This document shows, piece after piece, positions 7,125 to 14,531 of a stretch of DNA of 15,850 nt (its first letter is position 1; each line of letters opens with the position of its first letter). The notes beneath the pieces were generated by a model. That model was not told the origin of the DNA. It worked only from the letters and a program-made list of their open reading frames with translations, and did not search any database. The DNA is taken from positions 1 to 15,850 of the forward strand of contig CBDVCD010000052.1 in assembly GCA_965372385.1 (NCBI GenBank), read 5' to 3'. The stretch comes from JASJBU01 sp965372385 (GTDB taxonomy: Bacteria > Pseudomonadota > Gammaproteobacteria > Chromatiales > Chromatiaceae). The translations under genes and the position numbers were made by a program.

Positions 7125-8618
7125 TTGGCTGGCGGTCTACAACCCCAATCAGCCAAACACAAAAAACGGCTGACATTGGAATACGAATATCTCTTAAAGC
7201 TGAAGCAATCCCATCCGACGCTGCGTCTGCTGGGCGCGGATAATGCCCCGCTGATCATCAGCTTTCTCTATCTGCAGTTTGTCAGCGTCAACCGGCGCTC
7301 CATTCCCCAGGCCGATCTCATCTCCCGGCTGGATGACTATCTCTATCAATTGCGCGCACGCTACCATGATGGGCTCTATCCCAAGAGTGCCAGACAGTAC
7401 CTGGAGGATTGGGCCGACGAGCGGCATCCCTTCCTGCGCAAGTACTATACATCCGGCAGTGATGAGCCGGAATTCGATCTGACCCCCGCCACCGAGAAGG
7501 CGATCGAGTGGATTCAGGATCTGCAGGCCCGGGAGTTTGTTGGTACCGAGTCCCGTCTGCTCACGGTGTTCCAGCTGCTGCGTGAGATCGTCTCCGGTAG
7601 TGAGCAGGACCCGGAGGTACGGATTGGGTCGTTGGAGAAGCGCAAACGGGAGATCGATGAGGAGATCATGCAGATCCGGGCCGGTCGTCTCAAACCCCTC
7701 GACTCCACCCAGGTGCGTGAGCGTTTCCACCAGGCGGAGGATACCGCGCGCAAGCTGCTCGCCGATTTCCGTCAGGTGGAGTACAACTTCCGCGAGCTGG
7801 ACCGGCGCACCCGCGAGCATATCGCCACCAGCGACCGCCCCAAGGGGGCGATGCTCGACGAGATCTTCTCCGGCCATGACGAGATCCGGGATTCGGACCA
7901 GGGGCGCAGCTTTCGCGCCTTCTGGGAGTTTCTCATGTCGCCCCGGCGTCAGGAGGAGCTGGATCAGCTGGTGGAGGCAGTCGTCTCTTTGATCGGTACT
8001 TGGGACGATAGAGAGCGGGAATCGATCCTGCAACGTATCCGTTACTCTCTGCTGGAGGCGGGCGAGAAGGTCTACCAGACCAACAACCAGCTGGTGGAGC
8101 AGCTGCGCAAGTATCTCGATGACCAGGCCTGGCTGGAGAATCGGCGCATCATGGAGTTGATTCGAGGGATTGAAAAGCGCGCCGTGAGGGTCAAGGATGC
8201 AGCGCCGGAAGCGCGCCAGTTCGCCTCAGTCGATGCGCTGCATCCGCAGCTGGAACTGGTCATGTCCCGTGGCCTGTTCAACCCACCCAAGAACCCGGTG
8301 ATCGAGCAGCTGGATCTCACCGAGGGCGATGCGGAGGTGGCGGTGGATGTGCTGTTTCGGCAGAGTTACGTGGACCCTGACGAACTGGCCGGCAAGGTCA
8401 GGAAACTGTTGCAGCGTAGTGCCCAGGTGAGCCTCTCCCGGGTGCTCCGCCGCTATCCGGTGGAGAAGGGGCTGGCCGAGGTGATCGGCTACCTGAGCCT
8501 GGCGGCGGATGACGACAAGGCGATGATCGATACCGAACAGGAAGAGCGGGTCGAGATCCGTGATGAGACAGGCCAACGCAAATGGGTGCGACTGCCAAGA
8601 GTGGTGTTTACCCGATGA
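7125..8618 (+). CDS. jetA: JetA, Wadjet type I kleisin-like subunit (DUF3375)
   Basis: This DUF3375 protein is the kleisin-like subunit of a type I Wadjet (MksF/EptA-like) complex. The kleisin bridges the JetC ATPase heads and binds the JetB dimer to close a DNA-entrapping ring that recognises small circular DNA. The family opening is clear: YEYLLKLKQSHPTLRLLGAD, then APLIISFLYLQF, a helical winged-helix-like N-terminal region, a charged coil around residues 165-225 (EKRKREIDEEIMQIRAG) and a C-terminal domain ending RKWVRLPRVVF. Length (480-497 residues) suits the family. No ATG is available at the 5' end: TTG 7125 is given, but TTG 7176 would start at MEYEYLL and looks equally plausible. Neither has a Shine-Dalgarno. 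The TGA overlaps the jetB ATG (ATGA). Confidence 0.92.
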   Translation: MAGGLQPQSAKHKKRLTLEYEYLLKLKQSHPTLRLLGADNAPLIISFLYLQFVSVNRRSIPQADLISRLDDYLYQLRARYHDGLYPKSARQYLEDWADERHPFLRKYYTSGSDEPEFDLTPATEKAIEWIQDLQAREFVGTESRLLTVFQLLREIVSGSEQDPEVRIGSLEKRKREIDEEIMQIRAGRLKPLDSTQVRERFHQAEDTARKLLADFRQVEYNFRELDRRTREHIATSDRPKGAMLDEIFSGHDEIRDSDQGRSFRAFWEFLMSPRRQEELDQLVEAVVSLIGTWDDRERESILQRIRYSLLEAGEKVYQTNNQLVEQLRKYLDDQAWLENRRIMELIRGIEKRAVRVKDAAPEARQFASVDALHPQLELVMSRGLFNPPKNPVIEQLDLTEGDAEVAVDVLFRQSYVDPDELAGKVRKLLQRSAQVSLSRVLRRYPVEKGLAEVIGYLSLAADDDKAMIDTEQEERVEIRDETGQRKWVRLPRVVFTR

Positions 8619-9220
8619 ACGATTTTACAACCTCAACCGAGACCCCGCCACGGGCTGGACCGGTGTTGATTCAGCTGTTCAAGGGGGTGCTCTACCGGGA
8701 CCGCCAGGAACTGCTGTGGCAGAGCCTGCTGGATCTCCAAGGCATGGTGCGGGACTACGTGGCGGTGGTCGGCCTGGAGCTGGTGCTGGACGAGGCGGAG
8801 GGTTACGCCTTCCTGCGCCAGTCCGAGGCGAACCCGGAGGCGGCTGAAGCGTTACCACGACTGGTGCAGCGAAGAGCCTTGAGCTATCCGGTGAGTCTGC
8901 TCTGTCTATTGCTGCGCAAGCGCCTGGTGGAGCAGGACGCCAGTGGCGGCGAGACCCGGGTGATCCTCAGCCGCGAGCAGATGGTGGAGATGCTGCGGGT
9001 GTTCCTGCCGGAGAAAGGCAACGAGGCCAAGGCCATCGATCAGATCAACCGCCACATCAATAAGGTCGTTGAGTTCGGTTTCCTGCGTCCGCTGCAGGGG
9101 CAGGAGGGCCAATTCGAGATCCGCCGTATCCTCAAGGCCCTGGTGGATGCCGACTGGCTGGTGGATTTCGACGTCAAGCTGGCGGAATTTCAGCAATACG
9201 GGCAGAGAGATGAGATATAA
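8615..9220 (+). CDS. jetB: JetB, Wadjet type I KITE subunit (DUF4194)
   Basis: This 201-residue DUF4194 protein is the KITE (MksE-like) winged-helix subunit, expected to dimerise on the JetA kleisin and contact DNA. Its recognisable motifs are LPRLVQRRALSYPVSLLCLL (about residues 78-97), then SREQMVEMLRVFLPE, INRHINKVVEFGFLRPL and RRILKALVDADWLVDFD near the end, all typical of the family. ATG 8615 gives a 4-nt ATGA overlap with jetA and is preferred to the in-frame ATG 8582, which would extend into jetA coding sequence. Its final codons overlap a perfect TATAAT box (9216-9221) that may serve the inserted toxin-antitoxin genes. In an ordinary jet operon jetC would be expected to follow directly; here it does not. 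Confidence 0.92.
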   Translation: MNDFTTSTETPPRAGPVLIQLFKGVLYRDRQELLWQSLLDLQGMVRDYVAVVGLELVLDEAEGYAFLRQSEANPEAAEALPRLVQRRALSYPVSLLCLLLRKRLVEQDASGGETRVILSREQMVEMLRVFLPEKGNEAKAIDQINRHINKVVEFGFLRPLQGQEGQFEIRRILKALVDADWLVDFDVKLAEFQQYGQRDEI

Positions 9221-9238
9221 TACACATTTTGAGGTGTA
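9216..9238 (+). promoter_or_regulatory. Candidate vapBC promoter -10 and autoregulatory operator
   Basis: A consensus TATAAT at 9216-9221 spans the jetB stop codon. It overlaps a dyad TACAC-N8-GTGTA (9221-9225 and 9234-9238). Transcription from this box would start near 9228, inside the dyad, and vapB would have a GAGG at 9231-9234 with 9-nt spacing to ATG 9244. No good -35 box is visible at 16-18 nt. VapB-VapC complexes usually repress their own promoter by binding such dyads, so this is a plausible operator, but that is inference. Confidence 0.45.
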
Positions 9239-9243
9239 GAGTT

Positions 9244-9462
9244 ATGCGCACAAATATTGTTTTGGATGATGAGTTGGTCGCCGAGGCATTTGCACACTCA
9301 GATGTAAAAACCAAGCGGGAACTGATTGATCAGGCCCTGCGGGAATTTGTCGCTCGGCATAAGCGTAAGAATCTACTGGACCTGTATGGCAAAGGTGGTA
9401 TAGACCCAAGTTACGACTATAAAGCCCTGCGTCGGGAAATGCCGTCTGCTGATGAGGTGTAA
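9244..9462 (+). CDS. vapB: VapB-type ribbon-helix-helix antitoxin
   Basis: This 72-residue protein has the classic VapB antitoxin layout. An N-terminal ribbon-helix-helix DNA-binding segment reads MRTNIVLDDELVAEAF, then KTKRELIDQALREFVARHKR. A C-terminal tail (GKGGIDPSYDYKALRREM) would wrap and inhibit the VapC toxin. As in related systems it should also repress its own promoter through the dyad upstream. ATG 9244 has a well-placed GAGG (9231-9234), and an upstream in-frame TTG at 9229 is rejected. It lies 23 nt after jetB and 2 nt before vapC. Its base composition appears less G+C-rich than the flanking jet genes, consistent with later insertion. Confidence 0.9.
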   Translation: MRTNIVLDDELVAEAFAHSDVKTKRELIDQALREFVARHKRKNLLDLYGKGGIDPSYDYKALRREMPSADEV

Positions 9463-9464
9463 AG

Positions 9465-9869
9465 ATGTATCTGGTTGATACATCGGTCTGGATCGATTTT
9501 TTCAAGGGCCGGGACGAACCGGCAGTGTTGCGGCTTAGCGCATTACTGGAGGCAGACACTGAGATAGGCTTGACTTCGGTGATCTATCAGGAGGTCCTGC
9601 AGGGGGCGCGTGATGAAACCTGGTTTCGCCGCTTACAGGACTATCTGTCGACCCAGACCCTCTATCAACCCCTTGATCCGCTGGAAAGCTACGAAGGAGC
9701 GGCACGTATCTATTTTGCGTGCCGCCGTAAGGGAATTACTGTTCGTTCGACCATCGATTGTTTGATTGCGCGTATCGCCTTGGAACATGATCTCGTGCTG
9801 TTGCACAACGATCGGGATTATGAGGCAATTGCCCGTGTCATGCCGCAATTCAAGATTGCATCAAGCTGA
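9465..9869 (+). CDS. vapC: VapC-type PIN domain ribonuclease toxin
   Basis: This 134-residue PIN-domain protein is the toxin partner of VapB and is expected to cleave RNA (tRNA or rRNA in characterised VapCs) when antitoxin is lost. The acidic metal-binding residues are all present: D5 in YLVDTSVWIDFF, E43 in YQEVLQGA, D98 in STIDCLIA, and D116/D118 in LLHNDRDYEAIA, so the toxin looks catalytically intact. A GAGG (9454-9457) inside the end of vapB is its ribosome site, and the intergenic gap is only 2 nt, so translation is coupled. Its stop is 8 nt before jetC. Its place between jetB and jetC splits the Wadjet operon without disrupting any reading frame. Confidence 0.93.
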   Translation: MYLVDTSVWIDFFKGRDEPAVLRLSALLEADTEIGLTSVIYQEVLQGARDETWFRRLQDYLSTQTLYQPLDPLESYEGAARIYFACRRKGITVRSTIDCLIARIALEHDLVLLHNDRDYEAIARVMPQFKIASS

Positions 9870-9877
9870 TCCGCCCA

Positions 9878-12800
9878 ATGCTGAAGCCGGAAACCGCCCA
9901 GCTCGATTTCGCCGCTGACGAGGCCCTGAGCGGTTTCCGGCTGCAACGCTTCGAACTGCTCAATTGGGGCACTTTTCATCGCCATGTCTGGCGGATCGAG
10001 CCCAATGGGCGCAACTCCCTGCTCACCGGCGATATCGGTTCCGGCAAGTCCACCCTGGTGGATGCCCTGACCACCCTGCTGGTGCCCCATCAGCGCATCG
10101 TCTACAACAAGGCGGCCGGCGCCGAAGGGCGCGAGCGCAGTCTGGCCTCCTATGTGCGGGGCGAATACAAGAGCGAGCAGGACGAGGCGACCCAGGGCGC
10201 CCGTGCGGTGGCCCTGCGGGACGAGAACAGCTATTCAGTGTTGCTGGCCTGGTTTCACAACCAGGGCTTCGATCAGGGCGCCAGCCTGGCCCAGGTGTTC
10301 TGGCACAAGGATGGTCAGCGCAAGCCGGAACGTCTGTTCGTGTTCGCCGACCGAGCGCTGACCATCAAGCAGCACTTCAGTGGCTTCGGTAACGATATCC
10401 AGGGGTTGCGCAAACAGCTGCGCAAGCAGGCCGGGGTGGAGCTGTTCGACAACTTCAAGGCCTACGCCGGGCGCTTCCGGCGTCTATTCGGTATCCAGCA
10501 GGAGCAGGCCCTGGAGCTGTTCTATCAGACCGTCTCCATGAAGTCGGTGGGCAACCTCACCGAGTTCGTGCGCAACCACATGCTGGAACGGTTCGACGTG
10601 GAGAGTCGCATCGACGGTCTGCGCCGCGCCTTCGACAATCTCAACCGGGCCCACGAGGCGGTGCTGCGGGCCAAGGATCAGATCGAGCGGCTACAGCCGC
10701 TGGTGGCGGACGGAGAGCAGCATGCCCGGCATGTCAAGGAGATCGCGGAGCTCACCGCCTGCCGCGATGCCCTGGAGTTCTGGTTTGCGGAGCATCGTGA
10801 ACGGCTGACCGCCGAGCGGATCAGTCGTTTGGAGAGTGAGCTGGCAGCTGCCCGGCGACGCCTGGAACGGCTGCGCAGCGAGATCGACGAGATGGCGCTG
10901 AAGGCCGACAGCCTCAAGGCGGGCATCGAAGACAGCGGCGGCAGCCGGCTGCGCACCATCGATCAGGAGATCGCTCGCCTGGAACCCAGGCGTAACGAGC
11001 GGCAGACGGCCCAGGCCCGCTATCGTGAGCACTGCGAAGTGCTGGATCTGGCAACCGCCGCCGATAGTGATGGTTTCGAGCGTAATCGGGTCGAGACCGA
11101 TCGGCTGCTACAGCGCCTGCAGGACGAAACCGAGACCCTGGACAACCAGCGCACCGATCTGGCGGTGGAGATCCGTCGCCTGAAGGAGCAGGGCCGAGAG
11201 CTGGAGAGCGAGCTGACCTCCCTGCGCGGACGCAAGAGCAACATCCCGCGCCGCAGCCTGGAGATCCGCACCCACATGGCGGAGGATCTGGGCATCGCCG
11301 AAACGGATCTGCCTTTCGTGGGGGAGCTGCTGCAGGTGGACGAGGCGGAGGCGGAATGGACCGGCGCCATCGAACGTTTGCTGCACAACTTCGGCCTCAG
11401 CCTGCTGGTCTCCGAGGCGCACTATAAGCAGGTCAGCCGCTATGTGGACCGCACCCATCTGCATGGGCGTATCGTCTACTATCGTACGCATGGAGATAAG
11501 GGCGTGAAGACGGTAAAAGGTCTGCACTCCGACGCCCTCTGCCGCAAACTCCGGATCAAACCCGAGAGCCCCTTTTACGCTTGGCTCGCAGGCTGGCTGG
11601 AGAGCCGGTTCGAGCATGTCTGTTGCCGCGGCTTGGAGGCGTTTCACCGACAACCCAAGGCCGTCACCCTGCAGGGTCAGCTCAAGAGCGGAAGTTGGCG
11701 ACATGAGAAGGATGACCGCCACGACCTGCATGACCGTTCCCGCTATGTGCTGGGCTGGAGCAACCGGGAGAAGATCGCGGTATTGGAGGGACAGTTGCAT
11801 GGCCTGGCCGGACAGCTGGCCGAGCGGGCGGGGGAGAGTCAGGGGATCAGCAAGGCCTTAGAGCAACTCGGCCGGCAGCGCGACCATGCCCGTGATCTGC
11901 TCAACCAGACCCGCTTCGAAGCGATCGACTGGCAGGCCCTGAGCGCTGAGATTGCAACCCTGCAGCAGGAGAAGCGGGAGATCGAGGAGAGCTCGGACCG
12001 GCTCTCCAGTCTGCGTGCCCAGCTGCGCATCGTGGAAGGGGCGATCAAGGCGAAGCAGGAGAAGGCCTCGCGAAACGACCGGGAGTGCGCGGTGCTGGAG
12101 GAACGGCTGGAACAGAAGGGGCAAGAGCTGGCGGAGGCCCAGGCCCTGGCGGCAGGCTGGGTGCCTCAGGTGCGGGAGCCCTTGTTGCCACAGTTGGCGG
12201 CACAACATGCCGAGGCCCTGGCAGGGTTGGAGCCCAGCCTGCAGAACCTGGACAAGCAGCAGCGCAGTCTGCGTGAGCACATCCAGGCCGGCATCGATAA
12301 GGTGGAGCAGCGGCGCAAGCGGGCCAACGACCGTATCATCCGCGCCATGCAAGAGTACAAGACCGCCTATTCCAACGAGACCCGGGAGGTGGATGCCGCT
12401 ATCGAGGTGTTGGCGGAATATGGCGACATGCTGCAGGCGCTGCAGAGCGAGGATCTGCCCCGTCACGAGGCCCGCTTCCGTGAGATGCTGCGGGAGGAGA
12501 CCATCCAGGGGGTGGCCATGTTCCAGGCCCAGCTGGACCGGGAGCAGCGCGAGATCGGCGACAAGATCGACACCATCAACCGCTCCCTGGCCCAGATCGA
12601 ATACAACCCCGGCGCTTATATCACGTTGCTCAAGGACCCGACCCAGGATGCCGAGATCCGTGAGTTCCGTCAGCAACTCAAGCAACTGCTCTCCGGCGTC
12701 CTGGATGAGGAGCAGCTCTACACCGAGGAGAAGTTCCTGCAGGTTAAGGCGATCATCGACCGCTTCAACGGCCGCGAGGGTATGAGTGACCTGGACCGGC

Positions 12801-13252
12801 GCTGGACCCGCAAGGTCACCGATGTACGCAACTGGTTCAGCTTCTCCGCGAGTGAACGCTGGCGTGAGGACCGGAGCGAAAAGGAGTTCTATTCCGACGC
12901 CGCGGGGAAATCCGGCGGGCAGAAGGAGAAGCTGGCCTACACCATCTTGGCCTCCGCTCTGGCCTACCAGTTCGGCCTGGAGTGGGGCAGCGCCGACTCC
13001 CGCTCATTCCGCTTCGTGGTGATCGACGAGGCCTTTGGCAAGGGCTCCGACGAGTCCACCCGCTATGCCCTGGAACTGTTCCGCAAGCTCAACCTGCAAC
13101 TGCTCATCGTCACTCCACTGCAGAAGATCCATGTCATCGAGGACTACATCAGCGCGGTTCACTTCGTCCACAACGAGGACGGCAAGAACACCCTGGTGCG
13201 CAACCTGACGGTGGAGGAGTACCGCAGGGAGAAGGCGGATTTCCAGCGGTGA
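9878..13252 (+). CDS. jetC: JetC, Wadjet type I SMC-like ATPase
   Basis: This 1124-residue SMC/MukB-like ATPase is the loop-extruding motor of the Wadjet complex. The N-terminal head has Walker A GDIGSGKST (residues 51-59). Long coiled-coil segments lie at about 255-470 and 650-950. A globular insert near 475-640 (starting FVGELLQVDEAEAEW) probably corresponds to the hinge. The C-terminal head has the ABC signature SGGQKEK (1012-1018) and Walker B VVIDEAFGKGS with catalytic E1051. All ATPase motifs are intact, so the motor should be functional. No Shine-Dalgarno precedes ATG 9878 and vapC ends 8 nt upstream, so expression probably depends on reinitiation after vapC. Length and order fit type I jetC; it is not SbcC or MukB because its neighbours are DUF3375, DUF4194 and DUF2220. 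Confidence 0.94.
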   Translation: MLKPETAQLDFAADEALSGFRLQRFELLNWGTFHRHVWRIEPNGRNSLLTGDIGSGKSTLVDALTTLLVPHQRIVYNKAAGAEGRERSLASYVRGEYKSEQDEATQGARAVALRDENSYSVLLAWFHNQGFDQGASLAQVFWHKDGQRKPERLFVFADRALTIKQHFSGFGNDIQGLRKQLRKQAGVELFDNFKAYAGRFRRLFGIQQEQALELFYQTVSMKSVGNLTEFVRNHMLERFDVESRIDGLRRAFDNLNRAHEAVLRAKDQIERLQPLVADGEQHARHVKEIAELTACRDALEFWFAEHRERLTAERISRLESELAAARRRLERLRSEIDEMALKADSLKAGIEDSGGSRLRTIDQEIARLEPRRNERQTAQARYREHCEVLDLATAADSDGFERNRVETDRLLQRLQDETETLDNQRTDLAVEIRRLKEQGRELESELTSLRGRKSNIPRRSLEIRTHMAEDLGIAETDLPFVGELLQVDEAEAEWTGAIERLLHNFGLSLLVSEAHYKQVSRYVDRTHLHGRIVYYRTHGDKGVKTVKGLHSDALCRKLRIKPESPFYAWLAGWLESRFEHVCCRGLEAFHRQPKAVTLQGQLKSGSWRHEKDDRHDLHDRSRYVLGWSNREKIAVLEGQLHGLAGQLAERAGESQGISKALEQLGRQRDHARDLLNQTRFEAIDWQALSAEIATLQQEKREIEESSDRLSSLRAQLRIVEGAIKAKQEKASRNDRECAVLEERLEQKGQELAEAQALAAGWVPQVREPLLPQLAAQHAEALAGLEPSLQNLDKQQRSLREHIQAGIDKVEQRRKRANDRIIRAMQEYKTAYSNETREVDAAIEVLAEYGDMLQALQSEDLPRHEARFREMLREETIQGVAMFQAQLDREQREIGDKIDTINRSLAQIEYNPGAYITLLKDPTQDAEIREFRQQLKQLLSGVLDEEQLYTEEKFLQVKAIIDRFNGREGMSDLDRRWTRKVTDVRNWFSFSASERWREDRSEKEFYSDAAGKSGGQKEKLAYTILASALAYQFGLEWGSADSRSFRFVVIDEAFGKGSDESTRYALELFRKLNLQLLIVTPLQKIHVIEDYISAVHFVHNEDGKNTLVRNLTVEEYRREKADFQR

Positions 13253-13270
13253 GAATGACGCCAATCGTAG

Positions 13271-13295
13271 GCTGCGTTGAGGCACGAAATGCAGC
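13271..13295. repeat. 25-nt imperfect palindrome between jetC and jetD
   Basis: GCTGCGTT, 9-nt loop GAGGCACGA, AATGCAGC: an 8-bp stem with one G-T pair. It fills most of the 64-nt gap between jetC and jetD. From memory, TAGG-TGCGTTGAGG-CGAAA-GCA type sequences are a widespread small intergenic repeat in gammaproteobacteria; only this one copy is present here. Confidence 0.6.
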
Positions 13296-13316
13296 AGATA
13301 AAGCAAGGAGCCGCGG

Positions 13317-14516
13317 GTGCTGACGCCGAAAGAACTGCAGCGAAAGGCCGAGCGCTATTGGACCAGCGGTCGAGCGTTGCGCGCCTGGCTGGGTGATGGG
13401 GAGCTGTTTCCCATCCAGATTCCCGCGGGAAGGCCCAGCGCCAGTCAATTGTTGAAAAGCTTCAATGAGGTAGGCGACTGGAAGAGGTCGCTGGAAAAGG
13501 GTTGCAGGGAAACTACCGGGAGGGGTTACCGGATCGAGTATGCGGAGATCAATCATCGACAGTTCGGGCGGCAGCGGTTGCCGGGACAACTGATCTTCGA
13601 CGGCCTGGAGGACCTGCTGGGTTATCTGCGCAAGCAGCGGGAGTTCGAACGGTTCGTCCAACTGCAGCGGATGATCGTGCAACGCCAGCCAGCACTGGGG
13701 CAATGGATCGAACGCTATCCTATTAAGATGCTGGAGCAGGCTGACCACTGGCCCCGATTGCTGGCGGTGGTGGACTTCTTTGTGGACAACCCTCACCCCG
13801 AGCGTTATCTGAGAGAGCTGCTCATCCCCGCCGTGGACAGTAAATTCATCGAACAGCGCAAGGGCCTGATCGCGGAGCTACTGGATCGAGTGTTGCCGTC
13901 TGAATCCATTGATTCGGAGGTAACCGGCCTCGCCCGGCATGGCTTTGAGCGGCGTTATGGGCTGAACTATGACCAGCCCCTGATTCGGTTCCGTCTGCTC
14001 GAAGCCAGGACCGCAAAGGCCTATGGCGGTCTGAACGATCTGACCATTCCCCTGGATCGCTTCATTAAACTCGATCCGCCGGTAAAGCGGGTCTTCATCA
14101 CCGAGAACAAGATCAACGGGCTCAGTTTTCCCTGCCTGCCGGACAGCATGATCATCTTCGGTCTGGGCTATGGTATCTCGAGCCTGAAACCGGTGGACTG
14201 GCTGCACCAGCGGGAGATCCACTACTGGGGGGATATCGACACCCACGGTTTCGCCATCCTCTCCCAACTCCGGAGTTACTTCCCTCAGGTAAACTCCATG
14301 CTCATGGAGCGCAAGACGCTGGAGACCTTCTCCCATGCCTGGGGGCGGGAGGAATCAGCCAAGCGTACCACGGCAGAGCTGGAACACCTCGGCGCGGAAG
14401 AGCAGGCCTGCTACCGGCTGCTGTGTGACAATCGGCTGGGCGAAAACGTCCGCCTGGAGCAGGAACGGATTCCGTTTGACTGGCTGAAAGAACGTCTGGC
14501 GGCGTTCTGGCCATAA
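13317..14516 (+). CDS. jetD: JetD, Wadjet type I Toprim nuclease (DUF3322-DUF2220)
   Basis: This 399-residue JetD (MksG/EptD-like) is the endonuclease subunit that cuts plasmid DNA once the JetABC motor has finished extruding the circle. The N-terminal DUF3322 region (about 1-190) contains MLTPKELQRKAERYWTSG and the ELFPIQIPAGRPS stretch. The C-terminal DUF2220 half carries the Toprim acidic residues: E263 in FITENKINGLSFP and the D306/D308 pair in HYWGDIDTHGFAIL, followed by RSYFPQVNSMLM. The catalytic set appears intact. The start is GTG 13317 with AAGGAG at 13305-13310, 6-nt spacing. Unlike the jetA-jetB junction it is not coupled: a 64-nt gap with a palindromic repeat separates it from jetC. 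Confidence 0.92.
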   Translation: MLTPKELQRKAERYWTSGRALRAWLGDGELFPIQIPAGRPSASQLLKSFNEVGDWKRSLEKGCRETTGRGYRIEYAEINHRQFGRQRLPGQLIFDGLEDLLGYLRKQREFERFVQLQRMIVQRQPALGQWIERYPIKMLEQADHWPRLLAVVDFFVDNPHPERYLRELLIPAVDSKFIEQRKGLIAELLDRVLPSESIDSEVTGLARHGFERRYGLNYDQPLIRFRLLEARTAKAYGGLNDLTIPLDRFIKLDPPVKRVFITENKINGLSFPCLPDSMIIFGLGYGISSLKPVDWLHQREIHYWGDIDTHGFAILSQLRSYFPQVNSMLMERKTLETFSHAWGREESAKRTTAELEHLGAEEQACYRLLCDNRLGENVRLEQERIPFDWLKERLAAFWP

Positions 14517-14531
14517 ACTGAGGATTCTAGA

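Noticed and set aside
11108..12685. Long minus-strand open frames opposite jetC
   Set aside because: They mirror the coiled-coil codons of jetC (Leu/Gln-rich), lack domains, and jetC is complete with all ATPase motifs.
9878..13252. SbcC, MukB or RecN as the identity of the large SMC-like ATPase
   Set aside because: Those have different partners (SbcD, MukEF) and motifs; here DUF3375, DUF4194 and DUF2220 genes flank it in type I Wadjet order.
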